From positions 1 to 64,000 of the forward strand of contig NZ_JADWDC010000016.1 in the NCBI RefSeq assembly GCF_020640915.1: DNA of 64,000 bases, given 5' to 3'. Origin of the DNA: Waterburya agarophytonicola KI4. GTDB taxonomy: Bacteria; Cyanobacteriota; Cyanobacteriia; Cyanobacteriales; Xenococcaceae. Positions 8,319 through 17,762 of the stretch are shown in pieces; position 1 is the first letter of the stretch, and the number at the start of each line of letters is the position of its first letter. The notes under the pieces are model-generated. The model saw nothing but the letters and a program-made list of their open reading frames with translations. It had not been told where the DNA came from and made no database searches. The position numbers were made by a program, and so were the translations under genes.

Positions 8319-9704
8319 ATGGTTTTACTTCCCTCGAAAAATGCACTGTCCCTTGCTACGGGCTTAAAGCAAAGAAGAGCTAAATTAGCTCGGTTAATTA
8401 ATTATCCAGTTATTTTATGGTCTGGTAGTCCTCTAGGACGTAATTTTTCAGCTAACAAGTACCCTTTTCGCTCTAGCAGCCATTTCTTATATTTTGCAGG
8501 GATACCTTTGCCCAACGCAGCGATTTATTTAAAAGAGGGAAGATTGGAATTATATTTAGATAATCCTCCTCCATCGGCTACCTTATGGCATGGCGAGACT
8601 CCCGATAGAGCAGAAATTGGTGAGGCTATTGGGGCAGATGCAGTTTATCCTTTAAACGAGTTATCAGTTAAAACACCAGGTGCGGCAACCATAGCAGTAC
8701 AAGATAGTGTGACTTATCAACAGCAGTGCCAATTATTAAATCGCTTTGTCCCATTATCTCACGAGACAACAGGAATCGATCTAGAATTAGCTAGAGCTAT
8801 CGTTAAATTGCGATCGCACCACGACGATCTGGCACTACAAGAATTACGTCAAGCTTCCTCTGTCTCAGTAAAGGCTCATCAAGCAGGAATGGCAGCTACA
8901 TCCAAGGCTAAAAGCGAAGCAGAGATCCGCTCTGGGATGGAAGGGGTAATTATTGCCAGCAATATGACTTGTGCCTATAACAGCATTGTGACGGTGCGGG
9001 GAGAAGTTTTACACAACGAAACTTACCAAAACCCGTTGCAACCAGGAGACTTGTTATTAGCCGATGTAGGGGCAGAAACTCCTAACGGTTGGGCAGCAGA
9101 TATCACTCGCACTTGGGCAGTTTCGGGCAAGTTTTCTAGCACCCAAAAAGATATTTACGAAGTAGTTTTACAAGCTCATGATGACTGTATCGCTAAGATA
9201 GAACCAGGAGTAGAATATCAAGATATTCATTTACTGGCAGCAGAAATCATTACTAGAGGTTTGGTAGATTTAGGTATCTTAAAAGGTAATGTCGAAGATC
9301 TAGTGGCAATGGATGCCCATGCTTTATTTTTTCCCCACGGTGTCGGACATCTATTGGGTTTAGACGTTCATGATATGGAAGATTTGGGAGATGAAGCGGG
9401 ATATGAAACGGGAAGATCTAGGAGCGATCGCTTTGGTTTGAGTTATCTTAGATTAAACCGCCCCCTCCAACCTGGAATGTTGGTTACTATTGAGCCTGGT
9501 TTTTATCAAGTACCCGCAATTTTAAATCATCCTGACTTTCGTCATAAGTATCGACACCTAGTGAATTGGGAGCGTTTGGCACAATTTAAAGATGTGAAGG
9601 GAATTAGGATTGAAGATGATGTTTTGGTTACTGATTTTGGTACAGAAGTTTTAACGGCAGATTTGCCTACTAAGATAGAAGATATGGAAAAATTGGTGTT
9701 GTAA
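8319..9704 (+). CDS. pepP: Xaa-Pro aminopeptidase (M24B, aminopeptidase P type)
   Basis: A 461-residue metallopeptidase that removes N-terminal residues preceding proline. The N-terminal AMP_N domain spans about 10-140 and the pita-bread catalytic domain about 175-450. All five metal ligands can be placed: Asp in LLADVGAE, Asp in WAADITRTW, His in HGVGH, Glu in IEPGFY and Glu in IRIEDDVL. The length agrees with bacterial PepP. No signal peptide is visible, so it should be cytoplasmic. It stands alone and converges on the TPR gene downstream. Confidence 0.88.
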   Translation: MVLLPSKNALSLATGLKQRRAKLARLINYPVILWSGSPLGRNFSANKYPFRSSSHFLYFAGIPLPNAAIYLKEGRLELYLDNPPPSATLWHGETPDRAEIGEAIGADAVYPLNELSVKTPGAATIAVQDSVTYQQQCQLLNRFVPLSHETTGIDLELARAIVKLRSHHDDLALQELRQASSVSVKAHQAGMAATSKAKSEAEIRSGMEGVIIASNMTCAYNSIVTVRGEVLHNETYQNPLQPGDLLLADVGAETPNGWAADITRTWAVSGKFSSTQKDIYEVVLQAHDDCIAKIEPGVEYQDIHLLAAEIITRGLVDLGILKGNVEDLVAMDAHALFFPHGVGHLLGLDVHDMEDLGDEAGYETGRSRSDRFGLSYLRLNRPLQPGMLVTIEPGFYQVPAILNHPDFRHKYRHLVNWERLAQFKDVKGIRIEDDVLVTDFGTEVLTADLPTKIEDMEKLVL

Positions 9705-9715
9705 TAATCATAAAA

Positions 9716-9736
9716 TGCTTGACTTATAGTTAAGCA
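9716..9736 (-). terminator. Short hairpin between convergent pepP and TPR genes
   Basis: The arms tgcttgact and agttaagca form nine pairs with one G-U and a three-base loop. On the minus strand it is followed by a short T tract, so it more likely ends the TPR transcript. Confidence 0.4.
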
Positions 9737-9753
9737 ACCTGAACTTTAGATTA

Positions 9754-10671
9754 TTAATTAGAAGCTTTTCTTGACTTTATTTCTGCAATTTTTTCTTCTG
9801 TCAAACGATGTTCTCGCTCTAATGTTTTCAAAACAAACTCAGGTAATTGCTCTGATTTTTCTAAAGCCAAATCGAAATTTTCCAAAGCTTTTTTTAAAAC
9901 TTTAAGATTATTTTTCTTCTGACCAATTTGTCTTAATATCTGTCCTTTCAAATAATAATGCTCTGGATTGTCGGGAGCAGTTTCTAAGGCTTTATCTGCA
10001 TATTTTAGAGCTTTATCGTATTTTTCTAGATCGCGATAGGCTACAGCTAAACCACGCTCGACTAAGTAATTTGGGGCAGCATAATTTTCAAAACGGGCGA
10101 TCGCTTGTTCGGGTTTGGAAAAAGGTAAATTTACTGCCAATAATAAGTCCATATACCCTTTGATCAAGTTTAATTCGGGATCTTTAGCGTCGATATCCTC
10201 GGCTCGATCCAGAAACTTAAATACTAGCTGTAACTTACTAATGGCGTCTAACGCCCCTTCTTTTTCATAGACATAAGCACCATCCATAAAATGTCCCACG
10301 GCTAAATACAGATTGCCCCGCACGGGATCGGTTTCACTTAATAATTGGGCAGATTCTAAAGTTTGTAGAGCGTATTTTTTAATACTTTCCCAATCTTTTT
10401 CTGTATAGGCTAAAGAAGCCAACATTGCATGAGCTAAAGGATCTGCTGCTTCTTTTGCTTCGGCTAATTCTAACTCTTCGCTAACCGTTTTATAATCCCC
10501 TTGCAGAAAAATCTTTTCAAAAGCTTTTTCAGTATACTTGCCAATATCCCGGGGATTGCGATCGCGAAAAGGATCTTGGGCTACAACAGCACTATGACTG
10601 AAACTCACAACCATAGCAACACTCAATGGTAAAGTCCAAACTATCTGTTTTAACCGAGTTTTTTTAGTCAT
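9754..10671 (-). CDS. Exported TPR repeat protein (Sll0314/Alr1548-like)
   Basis: A 305-residue protein with a cleavable signal peptide: basic MTKKTRLKQ, a hydrophobic core, and a likely AVVAQ cleavage near residue 31. The rest is helical repeats. The clearest TPR units are YLVERGLAVAYRDLEKYDKAL (about 205-230) and the following PDNPEHYYLKGQILRQIG. The general layout recalls the family that databases call Sll0314/Alr1548 TPR proteins, but I cannot confirm that here. It probably acts as a periplasmic or lumenal scaffold. It lies downstream of rpaA on the same strand, separated by 265 bases and a probable terminator. Confidence 0.75.
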   Translation of the reverse strand: MTKKTRLKQIVWTLPLSVAMVVSFSHSAVVAQDPFRDRNPRDIGKYTEKAFEKIFLQGDYKTVSEELELAEAKEAADPLAHAMLASLAYTEKDWESIKKYALQTLESAQLLSETDPVRGNLYLAVGHFMDGAYVYEKEGALDAISKLQLVFKFLDRAEDIDAKDPELNLIKGYMDLLLAVNLPFSKPEQAIARFENYAAPNYLVERGLAVAYRDLEKYDKALKYADKALETAPDNPEHYYLKGQILRQIGQKKNNLKVLKKALENFDLALEKSEQLPEFVLKTLEREHRLTEEKIAEIKSRKASN

Positions 10672-10849
10672 TGTGCCTTAGAAGTACAGTTATTTAGCAA
10701 GTTTCATAAATATTGACGAGATCGCCAAAAATCTAGTTCCTGATAACTCGAACAATATAATAAGATCGATTATCGCAAATGCTGAGGAAAATTAAAAAGA
10801 TTAAAATTAATCTATCTTTAACTGAACTTCTTTGATTGAAAAAAATACA

Positions 10850-10927
10850 CATAAAAAACGAGTCGATATTTTAGTAGTATGGCGGTTGATTATTAATCTA
10901 GTAATTAATTCCGTCTACGACCGACTC
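10850..10927 (-). terminator. Probable terminator of rpaA
   Basis: The closing arms GAGTCG (10922-10927 on the minus strand) and CGACTC (10860-10865) bracket an AT-rich internally paired loop of about 56 bases. On the minus strand the structure is followed by GTTTTTTA. The long loop lowers certainty. Confidence 0.5.
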
Positions 10928-10936
10928 TTTCTATTG

Positions 10937-11677
10937 CTATGCAGTTGCTCGATCTTTGGGGACCAATATTTGTTCGGCAGTAGGTAACTCCAAACAATAT
11001 CCCGCACCATAAACTGTTTTAATATAGCTGGGATGACGGGGATCTGGTTCTAGTTTTGTCCGTAAATGACGAATATGCACTCTGATGGTTTCAATATCAT
11101 CGTCTGGATCGTAACCCCAAACTTCCTTCAGAATTTCTGGGGGAGCTACGGTTTGTCCGTGACGCTGCAATAGACAGTGGAGTAATTCAAACTCTAAATG
11201 GGTTAATTTGACAGTTTTTTCAAACCAAATTGCTTCAAAACGTTCGGGAATCAGAGTCAAAGGTCCAAAACTCAATATTTCCGAATGTTTAGCTGCTTGG
11301 GGAATGCGATCTGTACGACGCAACAAAGCCCTTACTCTAGCGAGCATCTCTTCCACTTCAAAAGGCTTGGTTAAATAATCATCCGCACCAGCATTGAAAC
11401 CTTCTACTTTATCTTGGGTTTGTCCTAAAGCACTCAACATCAAGACTGGAATATCAGACGTGCGCTCGTCTCGACGCAATCTTTGGCAGACGGTAAAGCC
11501 GTCTACTTTGGGTAGCATAAGATCGAGCATGACTAAATCTGGTTGCAATTGCACCGCCAAAGCTTGACCTTTAACTCCATCTTCTGCCTGATTGACATCA
11601 TAACCAGCCATCTCTAAGTTAATAGAGACTAGTTCGGAGATTGCAGGATCGTCATCAATTACGAGTATTCTGGGCAT
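10937..11677 (-). CDS. rpaA: Response regulator RpaA (OmpR/PhoB type)
   Basis: A 246-residue two-domain regulator. The receiver occupies about 1-120, with acidic pocket DDD at 8-10, phosphoacceptor Asp in [11 protein letters not shown] and the Lys in TKPFE. The winged-helix DNA-binding domain spans about 145-235. The start [25 protein letters not shown] and the [17 protein letters not shown] segment match RpaA rather than RpaB. In Synechococcus, SasA and CikA control RpaA phosphorylation, and RpaA drives circadian and dark-survival transcription. It was also linked to phycobilisome coupling, hence the name. The length is normal. It has a long AT-rich upstream region. Confidence 0.85.
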   Translation of the reverse strand: MPRILVIDDDPAISELVSINLEMAGYDVNQAEDGVKGQALAVQLQPDLVMLDLMLPKVDGFTVCQRLRRDERTSDIPVLMLSALGQTQDKVEGFNAGADDYLTKPFEVEEMLARVRALLRRTDRIPQAAKHSEILSFGPLTLIPERFEAIWFEKTVKLTHLEFELLHCLLQRHGQTVAPPEILKEVWGYDPDDDIETIRVHIRHLRTKLEPDPRHPSYIKTVYGAGYCLELPTAEQILVPKDRATA

Positions 11678-12225
11678 ATTTAAAATATCTAGTTTATATG
11701 GTTTATATTTTGATTGATATAATGTCCAACAGACGAAACCGAATTTAGGGCATCGCTATCTATTTTTTTTGATTAAATACAAAAAATTAGGATAAATTCA
11801 TAAATCCTGTCCTGATTATAAGCAAAAATGCCCATTGTGTTTGAAGTTAGGATCTGATTTCAAAATTTTAATCAAGATTAGTTACTTATTATGTACATAT
11901 TTACCAGTAAAATGTAAGTATATTTACTTATGTAAAGATGTTAAATTAGCTTTTAGTTTTGGGCAAACAGTGAAATTGTCATTGGCGATAGTCTAAAGTG
12001 GAAGATGCTTTCTAAGTAAATATATTTATTTCTATATATTATATTTATTACCGATTTTGGTGTGTGGGGTTGAGAACAATATACTTGCGTAGCTTTTGAG
12101 CGGATGGCTTCGATCTCTATCTGGTTATATGATGAGTTTGATGCGATGCGATTTTTTGTGTGAAGCAAGTCATACTGCTTTCTATTTTTAAACACTCATA
12201 AAAATTGAAGATTACAATTATCCTG
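11678..12225. other. Long AT-rich region upstream of rpaA
   Basis: About 550 bases between divergent rpaA and a lipoprotein gene. It contains the inverted repeat TAAGTA-tatt-TACTTA at 11915-11930 and two copies of TTACTTAT about 40 bases apart (near 11882 and 11924), which could be regulator sites. Short open frames here have no ribosome site or recognisable content, and I do not call them genes. Confidence 0.35.
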
Positions 12226-12921
12226 ATGAAGAGAATTATTTTATTAGCTGCGTTAATCTTTTCAGCTTGTCAAGCAGAAAACATTACCTCACAGTCTCAA
12301 ACTGCCGAATTAGCTGCATCAAATCAGACTAGAGAGATTGCCATGCAATCCGTAGCACCAGAATTTTTAATTTCCGCCAGGGGTATTGGCAAAGCTAAAT
12401 TAGGCATGACACTGGGAAGGCTAAAAAAAATATCCGACCCCGACACTGTATTTGAAATAGTGCCATCTTTTATGGTTGACGTAGATGCGATCGCCGTAAG
12501 TCACAAAGGTATCGTTCAATATTACATTCTCTGTGTAGCCGATAATAATGAAGATTCAAATCAACTACTCTTTGATCGCGATCGCGTAATTACCGCCTTA
12601 ATGACTAATAACGATGATTATCAAACCGAGGGGGGAATCAAAGTGGGTACCCCCATCAAAGAAGCAGAAGAAGTTTATGGTAATGCAGTCTTAGCTTACA
12701 ATACCGAAGGAGAATCGAGAGAATATATTACCTTTGCAGGAGAACACCCTGAAAATATTCAATTTAGAGCTTCTTACTTTAAATTAATCTCCGATGGTTT
12801 GGGTTTCTCGGGCATTTATCCCGAATACCCAGGAGTTTCTTACACTACCGACAAATATCGTAGTGATGCTGCCATTGCAGCCATTGAAGTTTCCTGCAAC
12901 CCAGAAGACTGTATTAATTAA
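12226..12921 (+). CDS. Putative lipoprotein of unknown function
   Basis: A 231-residue protein starting MKRIILLAALIFSAC, a basic-hydrophobic signal ending in Cys, which fits a lipoprotein signal although Phe at -3 is not ideal. The mature part begins with a Ser/Thr/Gln-rich linker and then a folded domain with the phrase GIGKAKLGMTLGRLKK. GxxxLGMT is seen in small exported proteins with a repeated A-G-L-G-M motif, and a second similar unit (EGGIKVGTPIKEAEEVYG) follows. Two Cys near the C-terminus may pair. I chose the ATG at 12226 over a TTG at 12205. It lies 20 bases before the antiporter gene, so the two may be cotranscribed. Confidence 0.65.
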   Translation: MKRIILLAALIFSACQAENITSQSQTAELAASNQTREIAMQSVAPEFLISARGIGKAKLGMTLGRLKKISDPDTVFEIVPSFMVDVDAIAVSHKGIVQYYILCVADNNEDSNQLLFDRDRVITALMTNNDDYQTEGGIKVGTPIKEAEEVYGNAVLAYNTEGESREYITFAGEHPENIQFRASYFKLISDGLGFSGIYPEYPGVSYTTDKYRSDAAIAAIEVSCNPEDCIN

Positions 12922-12941
12922 AAGTCAATTTTTATATAGTC

Positions 12942-14561
12942 ATGCCCGATAATCTATTATTTAGTTTCATTTTGCTCTTGTTGGGTGGGTTTATTGGGGG
13001 AGAAATGGCTCGCAAAATTGGCGCACCACCACTGTTAGGCATGATGTTGGTGGGTATTTTATTGGGTTCGGAAGTAGGTAATTTAATTAGCGATCGCGTT
13101 TTAGCTTTAGCTGACGATTTAAGAGCGATCGCCGTGACCATTATTTTGATGCGAGCAGGTCTGGGTTTAGACCGCGATAAACTAAAGAAACAAGGTAGTG
13201 TGGCTCTGCGTTTGGGTTTTTTACCTGCCTTGACTGAAGCGATCGCAATTTCCTTTATTTCGATCTGGCTGTTTGATTTTAATTGGCTGACAGGTTTGCT
13301 TTTAGGTTGTGTTATTAGTGCAGAATCTCCTGCGGTAATTGTCCCTGGTATGTTGCGTCTCAAGAATTTAGGCTGGGGAGTTTCTAAGGGAATTGCCGAT
13401 GCAATTTTAACGGGGAGTGCTTTATCCGATGTTTTGATTTTGTTACTCTTTAGCTTGCTGTTAAACTTTATCTCTTCGGGAGAAATCAGCCATAACGATC
13501 TTTGGTTGCTACCCCTAAAGGTTATATCCCAAGTTATTTTAGGGGTCATAATTGGCTATTTGGCTGCAAAACTAATTGTTTTTGGTACTGTTAAGCAAAA
13601 ATGGACTCAAAATAGTCTACAAGACACTTTAATCACCGTTAGTATTGCCTTATTACTAGTAGTCTTGGCAAATCGTTTTCCTTACTTCTCTGGATATTTG
13701 GCAGTCATGGCGATGGGGTTTTTCGCGATCGAATTCAGCCCTCCTCTAGCTCGTCGTTTGCGCCAAGAATTTAATAACTTGTGGATTGTGGCTGAAATAA
13801 TCTTATTCTTTTTAATGGGTGCAACTATCCAACTAAAAATATTAGTTAGTATCTTCTTGCCAGGGCTACTATTATTGATCTTAGGATTATTATTAGGACG
13901 TACGATTGGTTGGTATTTAGCTACCTTAGGAAGTAATTGGACGACGGGAGAAAAACTGTTTTTGTTACCAGGGAACTCCGCCAAAGCGACAGTACAAGCA
14001 GCTATAGGAGCAATTCCTTTAAGCATGGGCATCCCTGGGGGAGATAAAATTCTAGCGATCGCCGCTTTATCTATTCTGGTAACTGCACCCATAGGGGCGT
14101 GGGCGATACCTGCCTTTGCACCCAAACTATTAACTAAAAGTGAAATAGATCCGACTAAAACAAATTTGGCAACTGCCACTATAGTTTTAGGGATAACTTT
14201 TGCCCCGCTAGCATTTAACGATCCCTTGCACGATCAAAATGCCGCTGTATTAACCAAAGTTGCCGATCTAGCTCGTCGTACCAATGGCGAAGCTATAATC
14301 ATCTGTGTAGCCCAAAATAAAGAATCGGACGCTCATCAATTAGAGTTACTCACAGCCAAACTACTTTTAGATATTCCCCACAAGTTTGTTGCGATCGCAA
14401 GAGAAACAACGGCAGAAATAATTCATATTGCTCAAGAATATCAAGTGAGTGAAATTATTGTCGCCCAACAAAACCCAAAAGACTCGGGACACAGTACTCT
14501 CCGCTCGTTGACCGAATTTATTCTCGAAAATAGTAATATCCCCGTGCTTTTATTAAGATAA
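12942..14561 (+). CDS. CPA-family cation:proton antiporter with cytoplasmic UspA-like tail
   Basis: A 539-residue membrane protein with about 12 hydrophobic helices over residues 5-400. The first helix carries GGFIGGEMARKIGAPPLLG, and the core has DLRAIAVTIILMRAGL and the ISAESPAVIVPG segment expected in Na+/H+ antiporters of the NhaP/CPA1 type. The last 125 residues form a soluble domain resembling a universal-stress-protein fold, ending SEIIVAQQNPKDSG...IPVLLLR. It exchanges cations for protons, and the ion (Na+ or K+) cannot be read from the sequence. It sits just behind the lipoprotein gene. Confidence 0.85.
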   Translation: MPDNLLFSFILLLLGGFIGGEMARKIGAPPLLGMMLVGILLGSEVGNLISDRVLALADDLRAIAVTIILMRAGLGLDRDKLKKQGSVALRLGFLPALTEAIAISFISIWLFDFNWLTGLLLGCVISAESPAVIVPGMLRLKNLGWGVSKGIADAILTGSALSDVLILLLFSLLLNFISSGEISHNDLWLLPLKVISQVILGVIIGYLAAKLIVFGTVKQKWTQNSLQDTLITVSIALLLVVLANRFPYFSGYLAVMAMGFFAIEFSPPLARRLRQEFNNLWIVAEIILFFLMGATIQLKILVSIFLPGLLLLILGLLLGRTIGWYLATLGSNWTTGEKLFLLPGNSAKATVQAAIGAIPLSMGIPGGDKILAIAALSILVTAPIGAWAIPAFAPKLLTKSEIDPTKTNLATATIVLGITFAPLAFNDPLHDQNAAVLTKVADLARRTNGEAIIICVAQNKESDAHQLELLTAKLLLDIPHKFVAIARETTAEIIHIAQEYQVSEIIVAQQNPKDSGHSTLRSLTEFILENSNIPVLLLR

Positions 14562-14564
14562 AAA

Positions 14565-14611
14565 AAACCAAGTTGGTAATTTAACTAAAAAATAATAAGT
14601 TAAACTACCAA
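14565..14611 (-). terminator. Strong hairpin terminator of the hli gene
   Basis: Fourteen-base arms (14573-14586 and 14598-14611) pair with a single mismatch around an A-rich loop. On the minus strand the hairpin is followed within a few bases by eight Ts. Placed between convergent genes, it may also limit read-through from the antiporter gene. Confidence 0.7.
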
Positions 14612-14620
14612 AGCCGAAAA

Positions 14621-14764
14621 TTACATCAAACCAAATTGAGCCAAAACTCCGTGTCCCGTATTCATTTCGACAATAAGTGCTGTAACAAAACCAATCATTG
14701 CCAAACGCCCGTTCCAAATCTCGGCATAATTAGTAAAGCCAAATTTACCTTCTTTCTTTTCCAT
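14621..14764 (-). CDS. hli: High-light-inducible protein (HLIP/Scp), 47 aa
   Basis: A 47-residue one-helix protein too short for routine gene calls. It carries the chlorophyll a/b-binding signature [13 protein letters not shown] at residues 14-26 and then a hydrophobic span to about residue 38. Glu-Asn-Arg of this motif bind chlorophyll and form the helix-pair interface. HLIPs bind chlorophyll and carotenoid in thylakoids, quench energy, and protect photosystem II assembly and chlorophyll synthesis under high light. The ATG at 14764 has a GAGGA ribosome site about 12 bases upstream. A GTTACACT in the leader resembles one half of the HLR1 box, but the second half is poor. Confidence 0.9.
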   Translation of the reverse strand: MEKKEGKFGFTNYAEIWNGRLAMIGFVTALIVEMNTGHGVLAQFGLM

Positions 14765-14952
14765 AATTTAAAACTATCCTCTAGTTGCAGGGAACTGCTA
14801 AAGTCAACTATTCTTAATATAGTGTAACTTTTTTATACAAACTGTTGCAATATGACTTTGGTATGAGTTAGATAAAAAGTATAATTGTATTTCATTGAGT
14901 CTCAAGCACCTTCCACTAAACAAACCAACCATTAAAGCAATTTCAACTGCCC

Positions 14953-17358
14953 GTGATTAGCACCGAAACTTTAGATCTACTAGAATGGCATCGTCTGTGT
15001 CAAAATCTATCTACTTTTGCCGCAACTAAGTTAGGTGTTGTAGCTGCAAGTCATTTAAAATTGCCCACCACACAGATAGAAAGTGAAAAACTATTAGCCC
15101 AAACTAAAGAAATATACAATTTAGAGCAAGAATTAGATTCTGGGTGGACTTTCAAAGGAATTCATGACGTAGGAGGATCTTTAGAAAGAGTGGGCATTGG
15201 CGGTCTATTATCAGCTAAAGAACTGTTGGATTTAGCTACTACTCTAGCTGGAGTGCGCTATCTACGTCGCTTAATCGATCGCCAAAGGGAAATATTACCA
15301 ACCTTAGAAGAATTGGTATCAGATATTCGGACTTATCCCGAAATAGAACAGGAAATTCATCACTGCATCGACGATCGCGGGGAAATAACCGATCGCGCCA
15401 ATCCCAAACTAGCAGGTATTCGCAGTGAAATCAAAAGTCTGCGAGAACGTATTTATAAAACCCTGCAAAATATCATGCAGCGCAACTCTACTGCTATTCA
15501 AGAGGCGGTAATTACCCAAAGAAGCGATCGCTTTGTTTTATCCGTGAAACCAGCCCAAAAAGAAACTATCAAAGGTATCGTTCATGATGTTTCTAGTACG
15601 GGTTCGACATACTATATCGAACCAAATGCCATAGTGCAGCTAGGAAACCAACTACGTCAAAAAGAGCGTCAAGAAAAACGAGAAGAAGAAATTATCCTCA
15701 AAGCTCTTTCGGAAAAGGTGGGAGAAGTACAAGAAGATTTAGAGAGAGTTTTGGCAGTAGCTACTATCTTAGATCTGGCTACTGCAAGGGCGCGCTATGG
15801 CTTATGGCTAGAAGCAAACCCACCCAAATTTATCGATCTAGATAAGGAAGAAACCATTACTCTGCGTCGTTTGCACCATCCTTTGTTGGTATGGCAACAA
15901 CGTCACGAGTCAGGTATGGAAGTAGTTCCCATCGACGTTTTAGTCAAGCCAGAAACCAAAGTAGTCGCCATCACAGGCCCTAATACTGGGGGGAAAACTG
16001 TTACCCTCAAAACAATGGGATTAGCTGCATTGATGGCAAAAGCAGGGATGTTTGTCCCTGCTAAAGAACCTGTAGAAATACCCTGGTTTGATGTAGTATT
16101 GGCGGATATTGGCGACGAGCAATCTTTACAACAGAGTTTATCGACTTTTTCTGGTCATATACGCCGAATTAGCCGTATTATTGCAGCTTTACAACCTGAA
16201 AATATTCGTAGCTCTTTAGTTTTATTAGACGAAGTCGGTGCGGGGACAGATCCCGCTGAAGGTAGTGCTTTGGCGATCGCCCTATTGAAGCATTTAGCCG
16301 AACATAGTCTGCTGACTATTGCTACCACTCACTACGGAGAATTAAAGGCTCTCAAGTATCAAGATGAGCGATTTGAGAATGCTTCGGTAGAATTTGATGA
16401 TAATACTCTTCAACCAACTTATCGTCTCCTGTGGGGCATTCCTGGGCGTTCTAATGCTCTTACTATTGCCCAGCGTTTGGGGTTAGATAGCAAAATTGTC
16501 GAAGAAGCTCAATCTTTGGTGGGGACGGGTTCGTCCTATGATGTCAATGAAGTAATTGCAGCCCTAGAAGCCCAAAGAAGAGAACAAGAAGCCAAGGCAA
16601 CTGAAGCGGGGAAACTATTAGAAAAAACCGAACGTTTCTATTCAGAAGTATCGGCAAAAGCTTCGTCTCTCCAAGAAAGAGAACAAGCCTTGAAAGTATT
16701 TCAGGAAAAGGCTGTCACTGATGCGATCGCCGATGCTAAAAAAGAAATTGCCAAAGTTATTCGTCAATTACAACAGGGGGATCGCACCATGCAAAAGACG
16801 CAACAGGCGACAGAAGCGATCGATCGCATTACCGCCCAAGAATTAGCCAAAACTCAACCACCTAAGACAGCCAAACCAGGCTATAAACCCCACGTAGGAG
16901 AAAAAGTGAGGATTCCTCGTCTCAATCAAACAGGAGAAGTATTGAGTATAGATGAAACCACCGAACAATTGACAGTCAGGTTTGGCATTATGAAGATTAA
17001 TGTCGGTTTAACCGAAATTGAATCTCTAGACGGACAAAAAGCCGACGTCAAACCCAAAGCAAAAGCAACTACAAAAACTACTCCTGCTAAATCCAAAAAA
17101 CCTGGGGTGATGGTGCGTACTTCTAAAAATACTTTAGATATTCGCGGCAGTCGGGTTAATAATGCGGAAATGGAAATTGATAATGCGATCGCCCATGCGA
17201 TAGAATCAGGAGTGCTTTGGATTATTCACGGCAAAGGAACGGGACGTTTGCGCGAAGGAGTCCATGAATATCTCAAAAGTCATTCCCAAGTAGATAAATT
17301 TGAACTAGCCGAGCAAAAAGAAGGTGGTTCGGGCGTGACTGTGGTACACATTAAATGA
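14953..17358 (+). CDS. mutS2: MutS2-family ATPase/endonuclease with Smr domain
   Basis: An 801-residue MutS2. It lacks the mismatch-recognition domain of MutS. Helical core domains cover about 1-320. The ABC-type ATPase has Walker A GPNTGGKTVTLK near 342 and Walker B LVLLDEVGAGTDPAEG near 420. A coiled coil lies at about 530-640, a KOW-like segment at about 650-700, and a C-terminal Smr domain at about 720-801 with LDIRGSR and IIHGKGTGRLREG. MutS2 suppresses homologous recombination and, in Bacillus, acts on collided ribosomes. The start is GTG at 14953. The length is typical. Confidence 0.93.
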   Translation: MISTETLDLLEWHRLCQNLSTFAATKLGVVAASHLKLPTTQIESEKLLAQTKEIYNLEQELDSGWTFKGIHDVGGSLERVGIGGLLSAKELLDLATTLAGVRYLRRLIDRQREILPTLEELVSDIRTYPEIEQEIHHCIDDRGEITDRANPKLAGIRSEIKSLRERIYKTLQNIMQRNSTAIQEAVITQRSDRFVLSVKPAQKETIKGIVHDVSSTGSTYYIEPNAIVQLGNQLRQKERQEKREEEIILKALSEKVGEVQEDLERVLAVATILDLATARARYGLWLEANPPKFIDLDKEETITLRRLHHPLLVWQQRHESGMEVVPIDVLVKPETKVVAITGPNTGGKTVTLKTMGLAALMAKAGMFVPAKEPVEIPWFDVVLADIGDEQSLQQSLSTFSGHIRRISRIIAALQPENIRSSLVLLDEVGAGTDPAEGSALAIALLKHLAEHSLLTIATTHYGELKALKYQDERFENASVEFDDNTLQPTYRLLWGIPGRSNALTIAQRLGLDSKIVEEAQSLVGTGSSYDVNEVIAALEAQRREQEAKATEAGKLLEKTERFYSEVSAKASSLQEREQALKVFQEKAVTDAIADAKKEIAKVIRQLQQGDRTMQKTQQATEAIDRITAQELAKTQPPKTAKPGYKPHVGEKVRIPRLNQTGEVLSIDETTEQLTVRFGIMKINVGLTEIESLDGQKADVKPKAKATTKTTPAKSKKPGVMVRTSKNTLDIRGSRVNNAEMEIDNAIAHAIESGVLWIIHGKGTGRLREGVHEYLKSHSQVDKFELAEQKEGGSGVTVVHIK

Positions 17359-17513
17359 AAAACTAGTTAACTAAAGAACATTTTAAATGTAGAATCAAAT
17401 CAGAGCTATACAGTCAGAGCAATACTGTAGATGTAATTCAAGTATATACTAAGATGTCAATCGAAAAATATTGCTCTAACCTTAAAGTGTAATATTTGAT
17501 TTTTTTTAGCCCC

Positions 17514-17747
17514 ATGACCTCCCTGATCAAAAAACAACCTGCTTTCTCATCTCTCATAGCAAAAAAAAACAGAGTGGCTCTTTTAGACAACAAAGTCATT
17601 TCTGCCAGTGGTAGAACTTTCGATCTGGTTTTAGGAGTTTTTACCGCAGCGATCGCCTTTCCTTTGGTTAGCTTAACTATAGTGTTGAGTGTTTTCTTTT
17701 CTGACGATCGATGGGAAGAATTTTGGGATAAGTTTTTAGAAAACTAG
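17514..17747 (+). CDS. Small hypothetical membrane protein, 77 aa
   Basis: A 77-residue protein with a basic N-terminus, one membrane helix at about residues 38-62 (VLGVFTAAIAFPLVSLTIVL) and an acidic C-terminus (DDRWEEFWDKFLEN). The positive N-terminus suggests it stays inside. I do not recognise a family. The ATG at 17514 follows a T-rich tract without a strong ribosome site; a TTG at 17496 is less likely. It lies downstream of mutS2 by 155 bases and converges on the RNase III-like gene. Confidence 0.5.
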   Translation: MTSLIKKQPAFSSLIAKKNRVALLDNKVISASGRTFDLVLGVFTAAIAFPLVSLTIVLSVFFSDDRWEEFWDKFLEN

Positions 17748-17762
17748 TACTCTTGTTAGTAC

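Noticed and set aside
11953-12195. 80-codon minus-strand frame upstream of rpaA
   Set aside because: Composition is that of AT-rich spacer and no start signal is present.
12932-14179. Long minus-strand frames opposite the antiporter
   Set aside because: Low-complexity shadows of a membrane protein gene; the plus-strand product is a recognisable antiporter.
14636-14827. 63-codon plus-strand frame after the antiporter
   Set aside because: It is the antisense of the hli gene, which has a clear HLIP motif on the minus strand.
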